Source of the DNA: an uncultured Haemophilus sp.
Lineage (GTDB): Bacteria; Pseudomonadota; Gammaproteobacteria; Enterobacterales; Pasteurellaceae
Assembly: GCF_905207935.1 (NCBI RefSeq)
Contig: NZ_CAJLNI010000002.1
Location: 1 to 54,523, forward strand
Reading direction: 5' to 3'
DNA: 54,523 bases
In this document: in pieces, positions 31,552 to 39,346 of the stretch
Layout of the letters: the number at the start of each line of letters is the position of its first letter
How positions within the stretch are numbered: the first letter of the stretch is position 1
The notes under the pieces: generated by a model
Seen by the model: only the letters and a program-made list of their open reading frames with translations
Database searches by the model: none
Told to the model about the DNA's origin: nothing
Made by a program: the position numbers and the translations under genes

Positions 31552-31890
31552 ATGGCTCAAGGATTTTATGAATTAAAAGTGGCTAAAGACGGACAATTTA
31601 TGTTCAACTTAAAAGCAGCAAACGGACAAGTTATTTTAACTAGCGAACTTTATAAAACAAAAGCATCAGCTGAAAACGGTATTGCTTCAGTGCAAAAAAA
31701 TGGTGTGGATGCGAAAAACTTTGAATATCGCGTAGCGAAAAATGACAAACCTTACTTCATTTTAAAAGCGGCTAACCACCAAGAAATTGGCCGTAGCCAA
31801 TATTATTCTTCTCAAGCTGCAGCAGAAAAAGGCGTTGAGTCTGTAATAAATAATGCATCTTCTGCAGTAATTAAAGAAGTAACAGAATAA
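31552..31890 (+). CDS. YegP-like protein with two DUF1508 repeats
   Basis: 112 residues from the ATG behind TTGGGAGACATC. It contains two tandem copies of a roughly 50-residue unit: GFYELKVAKDGQFMFNLKAANGQVILTSELYKTKASAENGIASVQ and FEYRVAKNDKPYFILKAANHQEIGRSQYYSSQAAAEKGVESV. This is the YegP/DUF1508 fold, whose function is not established; copy number two is the common form. The stop abuts the stop of the convergent yafS with no spacer, inside a perfect 20-bp palindrome. Confidence 0.88.
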   Translation: MAQGFYELKVAKDGQFMFNLKAANGQVILTSELYKTKASAENGIASVQKNGVDAKNFEYRVAKNDKPYFILKAANHQEIGRSQYYSSQAAAEKGVESVINNASSAVIKEVTE

Positions 31891-31900
31891 TTATTCTGTT
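31881..31900. repeat. Perfect 20-bp palindrome at two abutting stop codons
   Basis: AACAGAATAATTATTCTGTT spans the junction of yegP (stop 31888-31890) and yafS (stop 31893-31891). Both proteins therefore end in the same Thr-Glu codons. Too AT-rich to be a strong terminator by itself. Confidence 0.85.
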
Positions 31901-32607
31901 CTGATTTCTTTAAATGCACTTGCCGGCTCTAAAAACGCCGGCATTTTTGATCGCGCTTTCTCAGGATTCAGTGTTAAGGGATAAGTTCGTTTCTGGGCAA
32001 TGATCACAGTGAGCGGAGAGCAGAGCGAGCTCTTCTCTTGTTTTATGGATAGTCTTTCTTCTGCAATCACATCAAAATTTAATAATGATAGCCAGTCAAC
32101 CACTCGCCAAGTGGCATATTGTCGGAACTTAAACTCGCCTAATTTCGGTTTGAAAAGCAAGGGACTCAGCGGATTAAATAACGTGATGAAAATCCAACCG
32201 TCATCTTTTAAAACACGATGTGCTTCACGCAATATTTGATGAGGATCTTGCGCAAAATTTAAGGTGTTTGCTAATAAGCAGGCATCCATTTCTTTTTCAA
32301 TAAAAGGCAAGGTTAATGGCGATGCTTGGAGCAAGCTATCACTTTCATTTAAAAGTGCGGTAGGAAAATGCGCTGTTTTTTCAGCTAACACAATTTGATG
32401 ACGTAAAGGCAAGTCAAAGGCAATTTCGCCACTTAAGGCACCGACTTTCAGAATTTGATAGCCTAAAATTTTTGGTGTCCATTGGGCAAAATAATGTGTT
32501 AATACGTTACAATAGGCTTCACCTTGTGGTAACGCTTGCCAACTTTCAGGTGAAAGAAGTGGTTTGTGCCATTTGGCTTTCCAATTCAATGTTAATCCTA
32601 TTTTCAT
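31891..32607 (-). CDS. yafS: SAM-dependent methyltransferase YafS-like
   Basis: 238 residues. Class I methyltransferase of the methyltransf_11 kind: PFIEKEMDACLLANTLNFAQDPHQILREAHRVLKDDGWIFITLFNP in the middle, and C-terminal DWLSLLNFDVIAEERLS and RTYPLTLNPEKARSK, as in E. coli YafS. The glycine-rich SAM motif near residues 45-55 is degenerate (ILKVGALSGEI). Substrate unknown. It is divergent from gloB with only 10 bases between starts, the same pairing as in E. coli. The start (MKIGLT) has no good ribosome-binding site; an upstream ATG at 32643 would overlap gloB. Confidence 0.82.
   Translation of the reverse strand: MKIGLTLNWKAKWHKPLLSPESWQALPQGEAYCNVLTHYFAQWTPKILGYQILKVGALSGEIAFDLPLRHQIVLAEKTAHFPTALLNESDSLLQASPLTLPFIEKEMDACLLANTLNFAQDPHQILREAHRVLKDDGWIFITLFNPLSPLLFKPKLGEFKFRQYATWRVVDWLSLLNFDVIAEERLSIKQEKSSLCSPLTVIIAQKRTYPLTLNPEKARSKMPAFLEPASAFKEIRTE
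31921..31948 (+). terminator. yegP terminator located inside the yafS coding sequence
   Basis: TGCCGGC (31921-31927) and GCCGGCA (31937-31943) form a perfect 7-bp GC-rich stem followed by TTTTT (31944-31948). It reads as a plus-strand terminator while also encoding the C-terminal region of the antisense gene yafS. Confidence 0.82.
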
Positions 32608-32617
32608 AAGGTAATTT

Positions 32618-33319
32618 ATGCTAGTTCCTATTCCTGCACTCAATGATAACTATATTTGGCTTTATAGACGAGAAAATTTCCCCGTAATTGTGATCGATAT
32701 CCCAGAAATAACCCGTTTAATTCCGTATTTAGAATCGAATAAGCTAGACGTAGAAGCGGTGTTATTAACCCATAATCACGATGATCATGTGCAAGGTGTC
32801 GCGGAGTTTAAGCAATATTATCCTAATGTGCCTGTTTTCGGTCCGACAGAATGTGCAAATAAAGGGGCAACCAATATCGTGGATAGTGGTGTGATTAATA
32901 CGGCACATTATCATATTGAAGTTTTGCCAAGCGGTGGTCATACGGCAGGGCATGTCAGCTATTTGGTGGATGGGCATCTATTTTGCGGCGATGCGTTATT
33001 TTCTGGTGGTTGTGGACGCGTGTTCACGGGAAATTTTGCTCAAATGTTTGAATCTATGCAACGTTTTAACCAATTACCAGATGAAACCGTGGTTTGCCCG
33101 GCTCATGAATATACGCGGGGTAATTTAGCTTTTGCGGAAACCATATTGGTGGATAAAAGTGCGGTCAAAAATCAACGTGTTTTGGTGGAACGTTATCGAG
33201 CAGAGGGGAAACCGAGTTTGCCAACAACAATTGGATTAGAGAAACAAATTAACCCGTTTTTACAAGCAAAAAATTTAGACGAATTTACGCAATGGCGTTT
33301 AGCTAAAGATAAGTTTTAA
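32618..33319 (+). CDS. gloB: Hydroxyacylglutathione hydrolase (glyoxalase II)
   Basis: 233 residues of the metallo-beta-lactamase fold. Metal-binding THNHDDH at residues 51-57, then GGHTAGHVSYLV, CGDALFSGGCGRVFTG and CPAHEYT. It hydrolyses S-lactoylglutathione to lactate and glutathione, the second step of methylglyoxal removal; the source enzyme MgsA is also in this window. AAGGTAATTT precedes the ATG. The promoter must lie inside yafS. A little shorter than the 251 residues of E. coli, with no key residue lost. An uptake signal lies within the gene (33157-33165). Confidence 0.95.
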   Translation: MLVPIPALNDNYIWLYRRENFPVIVIDIPEITRLIPYLESNKLDVEAVLLTHNHDDHVQGVAEFKQYYPNVPVFGPTECANKGATNIVDSGVINTAHYHIEVLPSGGHTAGHVSYLVDGHLFCGDALFSGGCGRVFTGNFAQMFESMQRFNQLPDETVVCPAHEYTRGNLAFAETILVDKSAVKNQRVLVERYRAEGKPSLPTTIGLEKQINPFLQAKNLDEFTQWRLAKDKF

Positions 33320-33350
33320 CTCGTTTTAGTTATTTGTTTGAGTTTTTTCT
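33318..33350 (+). terminator. Possible gloB terminator
   Basis: AACTC (33318-33322) and GAGTT (33340-33344) flank an AT-rich loop and are followed by TTTTCT. Weak stem; low certainty. Confidence 0.4.
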
Positions 33351-33454
33351 CTTGAAATTTGCTCAATTCTCAACAATTCGTTAAAATAGCGAAAATTTTA
33401 CTTTCTACTTAAGCCGCATATTCATAAAAGTGCGGTTGTTTTTATTAGGTTTTT

Positions 33455-34777
33455 ATGACCCTTCTTGTTCTAGGCATTAATCATAAAACGGCTTCTGTCG
33501 CTGTTCGTGAGAAAGTCGCTTTTTCTGAAGAAAAGCGGCAGCTTGCCTTACAACAAATTCACCAACAAGATTTGGCAGAAAGTGCGGTTATTCTTTCTAC
33601 CTGTAACCGTACAGAGATTTATCTTCACCATCGTCAAATTTCACCCCAAGAGTGTAAGCAATGGCAAACGAACTGTACAAATTGGTTTGCTAATATTCAT
33701 CAGCTTTCTGTCGATGAATTAAATAAAAGTATTTACACACATCAAAATCAACAAGCAGCGAATCATTTAATGCGCGTGGCCTGTGGTTTGGATTCATTAA
33801 TTTTGGGTGAGCCGCAAATTTTAGGACAGGTGAAACAAGCTTTCCAAATCAGTGAAGATTATTATCAAGCGGCGAATATTCCGCTTTCAAGCACGCTTTC
33901 TCGTTTGTTCCAAAAAACCTTTGCTACAGCAAAACGTGTACGCACTGAAACCAATATTGGTGAAAGCGCTGTATCGGTGGCTTATGCTGCTTGTAGTTTG
34001 GCGCGCCAAATTTTTGAATCTTTACGTGAATTACAAATTTTGCTTGTTGGGGCAGGGGAAACGATTGAATTGGTGAGCCGTCATTTATTACGCCACGGTG
34101 TAAAAAAATTGATGATTGCTAACCGCACTTTATCTCGAGCTGAACAGTTGGTAGAGACTTTAGCCTCCAATACGCCGATTGAAGTATATTCTCTCGATGA
34201 GTTGCAAACACCACTAAATCAAGCTGATATTGTTATCAGCTCAACAGGCAGTCCAAATGTTTTAATCACCAAAGCAATGGCTGAAATTGCGGAGAAAGCA
34301 CGCCAATTTAGACCGACTTTAATGGTTGATATCGCCGTACCTCGTGATATTGATGAAAACGTCTCGGAATTAGAAAGTGTGTATCATTACACCGTAGATG
34401 ATTTGCAAGATATTATTCAACGCAATCTTTCTCAACGTGAGCAAGCATCAGAGCAAGCACAGGACATCATCACACAAGAATGCACGGATTTCTTTGAGTG
34501 GTTGAAGGTTCATCAATTCTCCAATTTGATTCGTCATTATCGTGATGAGGCGGAGAATACTCGCCAAGAATTACTCGAAAAAGCCTTACACCAAATTCAA
34601 CAAGGTGAGAATGCTGAAAAAATTCTGCAAGAATTGAGTTATAAATTAACAAATAAACTTATTCATGCACCAACCCAAACCATGCAAGCCATGATGAAAT
34701 CTGGTAATGCGGAAGGCTTGCATGCCTTTTCAAATGCTTTGCATTTAACCCATCCTTTAAATGAAAAAAACGATTAA
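33455..34777 (+). CDS. hemA: Glutamyl-tRNA reductase
   Basis: 440 residues. It reduces glutamyl-tRNA to glutamate-1-semialdehyde, the first committed step of tetrapyrrole synthesis. Catalytic Cys50 in LSTCNRTEIY, GLDSLILGEPQILGQVK, NADPH-binding ILLVGAGETIELVSRHLLRHG and C-terminal dimerisation helix with KLTNKLIHAPTQTMQ. Presence of hemA fits a haem-synthesising or partly haem-competent Haemophilus-group species; haem independence cannot be decided from one gene. Two uptake signals inside (33580, 34122). It overlaps yigE-like by 17 bases. Confidence 0.96.
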   Translation: MTLLVLGINHKTASVAVREKVAFSEEKRQLALQQIHQQDLAESAVILSTCNRTEIYLHHRQISPQECKQWQTNCTNWFANIHQLSVDELNKSIYTHQNQQAANHLMRVACGLDSLILGEPQILGQVKQAFQISEDYYQAANIPLSSTLSRLFQKTFATAKRVRTETNIGESAVSVAYAACSLARQIFESLRELQILLVGAGETIELVSRHLLRHGVKKLMIANRTLSRAEQLVETLASNTPIEVYSLDELQTPLNQADIVISSTGSPNVLITKAMAEIAEKARQFRPTLMVDIAVPRDIDENVSELESVYHYTVDDLQDIIQRNLSQREQASEQAQDIITQECTDFFEWLKVHQFSNLIRHYRDEAENTRQELLEKALHQIQQGENAEKILQELSYKLTNKLIHAPTQTMQAMMKSGNAEGLHAFSNALHLTHPLNEKND

Positions 34778-35504
34778 ATTTTTGACTGCACTTTTCAGTA
34801 GCGCATCGTTACTGATGAGTGTGCCAGCCCTAGCGGAATACCGAACTTTTGATGATGGCAATATTACTTATGGAATTTTTCAAGCAAAGCCAGAAGAAGT
34901 ACAGCTACATTGGAAAGATGCTGAAGGTAAAGATTATCAAAGTTTAACGCGTCTCAAAAATGCCTTAGAGCCTAGCTATAACGTGAAAATGATCATGAAT
35001 GCAGGCATTTATAGCATGGATAATACGCCAGCGGGATTATGGATTGAGCATGGAAAAGAGCTCAATGCGTTAAATACAAAATCAGGCAAAGGTAACTTTC
35101 ATGTACAACCCAATGGTGTGTTTGCCATTGCAGGAAATAAGCCCTATATTTTAACAACCACCGCTTATCAGAAAAGCAAGCTCAAGCCGGATTTTGCGTT
35201 GCAATCAGGCCCGATGTTGATTATTCATAGCAAAATAAATCCGCAATTTAGAGCAAATCTAGAAAGCTATCATAAGCGTAATGCAGTGTGTTTGACGAAG
35301 CAAAATGAATTACTGTTTTTGATGACTATAAGAGGTGAGCCTAATCTTTATACCTTGAGTCAAGGTTTGCTTAAAATTGGTTGTCAGGATGCCTTATATC
35401 TTGATGGAACCATTTCTAATTGGTACATCCCAGGGCAATTTAGCTCTTTGCATTGGAAGCATTTTGTGGGAATGATCTCCGTTCTTGATGTGAACAAAAA
35501 ATAG
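34761..35504 (+). CDS. Exported phosphodiester glycosidase-family protein (YigE-like, DUF2233)
   Basis: 247 residues. Sec signal peptide MKKTIKFLTALFSSASLLMSVPALA (about 1-25). The mature protein has the NAGPA/DUF2233 fold: MIMNAGIYSMDNTPAGLWIEHGKEL, GVFAIAGNKPYILTT, ALQSGPMLIIHSKINPQF and the C-terminal CQDALYLDGTISNWYIPGQ with its conserved Asp. Family members remove sugars linked by phosphodiester bonds; the substrate here is unknown. The start lies within the last codons of hemA (17-base overlap), so translation is probably coupled. A one-mismatch uptake signal (34785-34793) lies in the signal peptide. Confidence 0.82.
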   Translation: MKKTIKFLTALFSSASLLMSVPALAEYRTFDDGNITYGIFQAKPEEVQLHWKDAEGKDYQSLTRLKNALEPSYNVKMIMNAGIYSMDNTPAGLWIEHGKELNALNTKSGKGNFHVQPNGVFAIAGNKPYILTTTAYQKSKLKPDFALQSGPMLIIHSKINPQFRANLESYHKRNAVCLTKQNELLFLMTIRGEPNLYTLSQGLLKIGCQDALYLDGTISNWYIPGQFSSLHWKHFVGMISVLDVNKK

Positions 35505-35563
35505 CAAAAGCGTTTTATTTATAATCAACTAAATCAAAAAATCCGTTTTTTGCAAAAAAATGA

Positions 35564-35592
35564 TTGACGAGAATAGGTCAAATCAGGATAAT
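35564..35592 (+). promoter_or_regulatory. tRNA operon promoter
   Basis: TTGACG (35564-35569), exactly 17 bases, then GATAAT (35587-35592), followed by a GC-rich discriminator ACGCCCCGC typical of stable-RNA promoters under stringent control. Transcription would start about 28 bases before tRNA-Met. Confidence 0.85.
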
Positions 35593-35627
35593 ACGCCCCG
35601 CAAAGCCGATAAGGTAAAGCAAATGAT

Positions 35628-35704
35628 GGCTACATAGCTCAGTTGGTTAGAGCACAACACTCATAATGTTGGGGTCGCAAGTTCGAATCTCGCTGTAGCC
35701 ACCA
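35628..35704 (+). tRNA. tRNA-Met (anticodon CAT, elongator)
   Basis: 77 bases with encoded CCA. Acceptor stem GGCTACA / TGTAGCC, D arm GCTCAGTTGGTTAGAGC, anticodon stem-loop CAACA CTCATAA TGTTG, T arm with GTTCGAATC. The sequence agrees with elongator Met tRNA, not initiator (which begins CGCGGGG). Confidence 0.96.
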
Positions 35705-35709
35705 AATTT

Positions 35710-35794
35710 GCGGGACTGGCGAAATTGGTAGACGCACCAGATTTAGGTTCTGGCGCCGAGAGGTGTGTGGGTTCAAGTCCCTCGTCCCGCACCA
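35710..35794 (+). tRNA. tRNA-Leu (anticodon TAG)
   Basis: 85 bases with encoded CCA. Acceptor stem GCGGGAC / GTCCCGC, anticodon stem CCAGA / TCTGG around TTTAGGT, a long variable arm as expected for Leu, and T loop GTTCAAGTC. It starts 5 bases after tRNA-Met. Confidence 0.96.
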
Positions 35795-35821
35795 TTTATC
35801 AGCTTGCAGTCAAATAGTAGT

Positions 35822-35896
35822 TGGGGTATCGCCAAGCGGTAAGGCACCGGGTTTTGATCTCGGCATCCCTAGGTTCGAATCCTAGTACCCCAGCCA
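35822..35896 (+). tRNA. tRNA-Gln (anticodon TTG)
   Basis: 75 bases with encoded CCA. Acceptor TGGGGTA / TACCCCA, anticodon stem CCGGG / CTCGG (one G-T) with loop TTTTGAT, T arm CTAGGTTCGAATCCTAG. Same transcript as the two tRNAs before it. Confidence 0.96.
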
Positions 35897-35924
35897 TCTT
35901 ATTTTCTCTATTTCTTTTATATAA

Positions 35925-35958
35925 AAAATGCGATTAATTTAAGCGCACTTTGTTTTAT
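35925..35958. terminator. tRNA operon terminator (decayed uptake-signal pair)
   Basis: AAAATGCG (35925-35932) and CGCACTTT (35944-35951) pair with one mismatch and are followed by GTTTTAT. Looks like a mutated version of the usual uptake-signal hairpin. Confidence 0.55.
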
Positions 35959-36002
35959 CTGTCTGTTGTTATTAGCTACAATTTTAATGTCTTTATATAA
36001 AA

Positions 36003-36028
36003 GAAAAGCCACCTTGCGGTGACCTTTC
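36003..36028 (-). terminator. Terminator of the 36.0-kb lipoprotein gene
   Basis: On the minus strand GAAAGGTCACC pairs with GGTGGCTTTTC (two G-T pairs), GCAA tetraloop, followed by TTTTATAT. It sits 8 bases past the stop. Confidence 0.8.
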
Positions 36029-36035
36029 ATATTGA

Positions 36036-36575
36036 TTATTTTAATTCTACTAAAGTTAAATTACATTGAGCTGTTGATGCTGCAGGTAATGCTTCATAAT
36101 CTTTTCCTGCCTGAGGCGTGAATGTGAGTTTTTTACCAGAACAGCTGTAACCTAGTTGTGTATATTTAATACCTTTTGCATAATCCGTATAGGTATTATC
36201 TGGGGTTACTATTTCACTTTTTAGGGTGATTTCAGCGCCCGCAGGGATAACAAACTCTTTAAAGAAAGTACTTGAACCAAAGTTATTGAATTGGCTTGGT
36301 TTTTTACTCGCTTCGCTATCTGGCATTCCTAGCGATTCATTACCTTTAAGGTAAAGCATTGAGCCGAAGGATTGCCCCCATCCACCTCCAACATTTACTT
36401 TTTCTGTTTTTCCATTCTGTTTTACTTCCATCTCGGTATAGCGGCCATTTTGTCCATATAGACGGATACGTGCGTCAGTTTGTGGGTTATAAGCTTTTCC
36501 TGCATTTGACAGCTCAGTGTTTACACAACCCGAGAGTAGTAACGCTGCTGTACTGATAAGCATCAATTTTTTCAT
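36036..36575 (-). CDS. Lipoprotein of unknown function
   Basis: 179 residues. Clear lipoprotein signal MKKLMLISTAALLLSGC with lipidated Cys17 predicted. The mature part is beta-rich and Gly/Ser/Thr-rich: ARIRLYGQNGRYTEMEVKQNGKTEKVNVGGGWGQSFGSMLYLKGNESLGMP, with a later pair of cysteines (YSCSGKK and AQCNLTLVELK) that could form a disulfide. I do not recognise the family. Ribosome-binding site AAAAGGAAAAATT. Its own terminator follows; it lies between the tRNA cluster and prfC on the minus strand. An outer-membrane or periplasm-facing role is inferred from the lipobox only. Confidence 0.7.
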   Translation of the reverse strand: MKKLMLISTAALLLSGCVNTELSNAGKAYNPQTDARIRLYGQNGRYTEMEVKQNGKTEKVNVGGGWGQSFGSMLYLKGNESLGMPDSEASKKPSQFNNFGSSTFFKEFVIPAGAEITLKSEIVTPDNTYTDYAKGIKYTQLGYSCSGKKLTFTPQAGKDYEALPAASTAQCNLTLVELK

Positions 36576-36609
36576 AATTTTTCCTTTTGTTAATGGTAGA
36601 AAATGGTAA

Positions 36610-38193
36610 TTAATGTTCCCTTGTCTTAAAGAAGGTCACATCAGGATAACGTTCTTGTGCAAGATTTAAATTAACCATAGTTGGTGCAATGTAAGTAAGA
36701 TTATCGCCACCATCTAATGCTAGATTTTGTTCATTTTTGCGTTTGAACTCTTCAAATTTTTTGTTATCTGCACATTCCACCCAACGAGCCGTCGCGACAT
36801 TGACCGTTTCGTAAATGGCTTCAACGTTATATTCTGATTTCAAACGAGAAACGACCACATCAAACTGTAGCACACCGACCGCGCCAACAATCAAATCATT
36901 ATTGCTTAATGGACGGAATACTTGCACAGCTCCTTCTTCAGAAAGTTGTACTAAGCCTTTCAACAATTGTTTTTGTTTAAGCGGATCTTTCAAACGAATG
37001 CGACGGAATAATTCAGGAGCAAAGTTTGGAATACCAGTAAATTTCAGATCTTCACCTTGTGTGAAGGTATCACCAATCTGAATTGTACCGTGATTGTGCA
37101 AGCCGATAATATCGCCAGCATAGGCCTCATCGGCATGGGTACGGTCCCCCGCCATAAAGGTGAGAGCGTCAGAAATGACTACATCTTTACCAATACGTAC
37201 GTGTTTAAGTTTCATCCCTTTTTCGTATTTACCAGAAACTACGCGTAGGAAAGCCACACGGTCGCGGTGTTTTGGATCCATATTGGCTTGGATTTTAAAC
37301 ACGAAACCAGTGAATTTTTCTTCTTCTGCTGAAACCTTACGGGTATCAGCTTGACGAGCTTGTGGTGCAGGTGCCCATTCGGTTAAACCATCTAAGAAAT
37401 GATCGACACCGAAGTTACCTAATGCAGTACCAAAAAAGACAGGCGTCAATTCACCACTTAAGAATAAATCCAAATCAAATTCATTACTTGCACCTTTTAC
37501 TAGCTCTAATTCATCACGCAGTTGTTGGGCTAAGTCATCACCTACGGCAGCGTCTAATTCAGGGCTATTTAAGCCTTTCACGATTCGTACTTCTTGAATA
37601 GTAGAGCCTTGTCCACTCTGATAAAGATAGGTTTCATCTTTATATAAATGATAAACCCCTTTAAACAATTTACCGCAACCAATCGGCCAAGTAATCGGTG
37701 CACAATGGATTTTTAATACGCTTTCCACTTCATCTAATAATTCCATTGGATCACGAATATCACGGTCAAGTTTATTCATGAAAGTGATAATTGGCGTATC
37801 GCGTAAACGGGTCACTTCCATTAATTTAATGGTACGTTCTTCAACCCCTTTCGCAGAATCGATAACCATTAAGCAGCTATCCACAGCCGTCAAAGTGCGG
37901 TAGGTATCTTCCGAGAAATCCTCATGCCCAGGCGTATCCAATAAATTCACTAAGCACTCATTGTAAGGGAATTGCATCACGGAAGTCGTAATGGAAATAC
38001 CACGTTGTTTTTCCATTTCCATCCAGTCAGATTTTGCATGTTGTGCAGAGCCTTTACCTTTTACTGAGCCTGCTTTTTGAATGGCATTGCCGTATAACAA
38101 TACTTTTTCGGTGATGGTGGTTTTACCCGCGTCAGGGTGGGAAATAATCGCAAATGTGCGACGTTTATTCACTTCTTCTAATGGATAACTCAT
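36610..38193 (-). CDS. prfC: Peptide chain release factor RF3
   Basis: 527 residues, normal length, translational GTPase. G1 SHPDAGKTTITEKVLL (about 18-33), switch regions QRGISITTSVMQF, G3 LLDTPGHEDFSEDTYRTL, G4 FMNKLDRD. C-terminal domains end ERYPDVTFFKTREH. RF3 releases RF1/RF2 from the ribosome after termination. The N-terminus PLEEVNKRRTFAIISHPDAGKTT is the RF3 form, not EF-G. An uptake signal lies inside at 37893-37901. It is divergent from purC. Confidence 0.97.
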   Translation of the reverse strand: MSYPLEEVNKRRTFAIISHPDAGKTTITEKVLLYGNAIQKAGSVKGKGSAQHAKSDWMEMEKQRGISITTSVMQFPYNECLVNLLDTPGHEDFSEDTYRTLTAVDSCLMVIDSAKGVEERTIKLMEVTRLRDTPIITFMNKLDRDIRDPMELLDEVESVLKIHCAPITWPIGCGKLFKGVYHLYKDETYLYQSGQGSTIQEVRIVKGLNSPELDAAVGDDLAQQLRDELELVKGASNEFDLDLFLSGELTPVFFGTALGNFGVDHFLDGLTEWAPAPQARQADTRKVSAEEEKFTGFVFKIQANMDPKHRDRVAFLRVVSGKYEKGMKLKHVRIGKDVVISDALTFMAGDRTHADEAYAGDIIGLHNHGTIQIGDTFTQGEDLKFTGIPNFAPELFRRIRLKDPLKQKQLLKGLVQLSEEGAVQVFRPLSNNDLIVGAVGVLQFDVVVSRLKSEYNVEAIYETVNVATARWVECADNKKFEEFKRKNEQNLALDGGDNLTYIAPTMVNLNLAQERYPDVTFFKTREH

Positions 38194-38339
38194 TTGTCTT
38201 GTTTCTTCTGTTTTAAATAATGGTGTATTGTCGCTGATTTTCAGATTGAGCTCAAATTAAATTGTTTTTCTTTTGTTATCTATAGCTTATTTAGGTGTAG
38301 ACTCTGTAATTTCTTTTCTTTAAAAATTTTTGATAAAAA

Positions 38340-38355
38340 AAGCAAACGTTTGCGC
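38340..38355. promoter_or_regulatory. PurR-type operator upstream of purC
   Basis: AAGCAAACGTTTGCGC matches the enteric PurR consensus ACGCAAACGTTTGCGT at 14 of 16 positions with a perfect core. It lies 58 bases before the purC ATG. An uptake signal follows immediately at 38359-38367. Confidence 0.85.
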
Positions 38356-38413
38356 CAAAAGTGCGGTACAATATCCGCCGATTTTTTTATTCTTATAATA
38401 AAAGGTGCAAGCA

Positions 38414-39274
38414 ATGACACAACTTAGTCTAAAAAAAATCTATTCGGGAAAAGTGCGTGATCTTTATGAGATCGATGATAAAAGGATGTTAATGGTAGCC
38501 AGTGACCGTTTGTCTGCATTTGATGTGATTTTAGATGATCCTATTCCACGCAAAGGTGAAATTCTGACTCAAATTTCCAATTTCTGGTTCAATAAGTTAG
38601 CTCATATTATGCCGAATCATTTTACTGGTGATTCAGTTTATGATGTGTTACCAAAAGAAGAAGCTGATTTAGTAAAAGATCGCGCAGTGGTATGTAAGCG
38701 TTTGAAACCAATAAAAATTGAATCTATCGTCCGTGGTTATTTAACAGGTAGCGGGCTAAAAGATTATAAGCAAACGGGTACCATTTGTGGTTTGAAATTA
38801 CCGGAAGGATTAGTTGAGGCAAGTAAATTACCTGAACCAATTTTTACGCCATCAAGTAAAGAAGAAGTGGGCAATCACGATATCAATATTAGCTATGAAG
38901 AATGTGAAAAAGCAATTGGCGCAGAGCTAGCGGCACAAGTGAGAGAAAAAGCCATTGCACTTTATACTGAGGCAGCAAAATATGCGCTGACTAAAGGTAT
39001 TATTATTTGTGATACTAAATTTGAATTCGGTTTAGATGAAAATGGCACACTTACTTTAATGGATGAGGTATTAACACCAGATTCTAGTCGTTTTTGGTCA
39101 GTTGATACTTATCAAGAAGGAACAAATCCGCCCTCATTTGATAAGCAATTTGTACGAGATTGGTTAGAGCAAAGTGGTTGGAATAAACAACCCCCAGCAC
39201 CGAAAGTACCAAAAGAAGTGATTGAAAAAACAGTTGCTAAATATCAAGAGGCGTTGGATTTATTAACAAAATAA
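38414..39274 (+). CDS. purC: SAICAR synthetase (purine biosynthesis), long form
   Basis: 286 residues, beginning MTQLSLKKIYSGKVRDLYEI; the ATG is preferred to the GTG three codons upstream. It joins aspartate to CAIR in purine synthesis. Motifs: GKVRDLYEIDDKRMLMVASDRLSAFD (ATP site), IESIVRGYLTGSG, and LMDEVLTPDSSRFW (about 210-223). This is the roughly 290-residue class, longer than the 237-residue E. coli enzyme, with a C-terminal extension (FDKQFVRDWLEQSGWNKQPPAP). It stands alone with a PurR operator in front and a strong terminator behind. Confidence 0.96.
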   Translation: MTQLSLKKIYSGKVRDLYEIDDKRMLMVASDRLSAFDVILDDPIPRKGEILTQISNFWFNKLAHIMPNHFTGDSVYDVLPKEEADLVKDRAVVCKRLKPIKIESIVRGYLTGSGLKDYKQTGTICGLKLPEGLVEASKLPEPIFTPSSKEEVGNHDINISYEECEKAIGAELAAQVREKAIALYTEAAKYALTKGIIICDTKFEFGLDENGTLTLMDEVLTPDSSRFWSVDTYQEGTNPPSFDKQFVRDWLEQSGWNKQPPAPKVPKEVIEKTVAKYQEALDLLTK

Positions 39275-39285
39275 CATTAACAAAC

Positions 39286-39318
39286 TCCCTGCTATGTTTT
39301 AGAATAGCAGGGATTTTT
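39286..39318 (+). terminator. purC terminator
   Basis: Perfect 10-bp stem TCCCTGCTAT / ATAGCAGGGA with 8-base loop, then TTTTT. Confidence 0.92.
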
Positions 39319-39346
39319 ATGGATAAAATATTGTGAATAAAAGAGT

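Noticed and set aside
35628..36575. tRNA cluster next to an unknown lipoprotein as a possible island insertion site
   Set aside because: No integrase, direct repeat of a tRNA 3' end, or composition shift was seen; prfC and purC follow normally.
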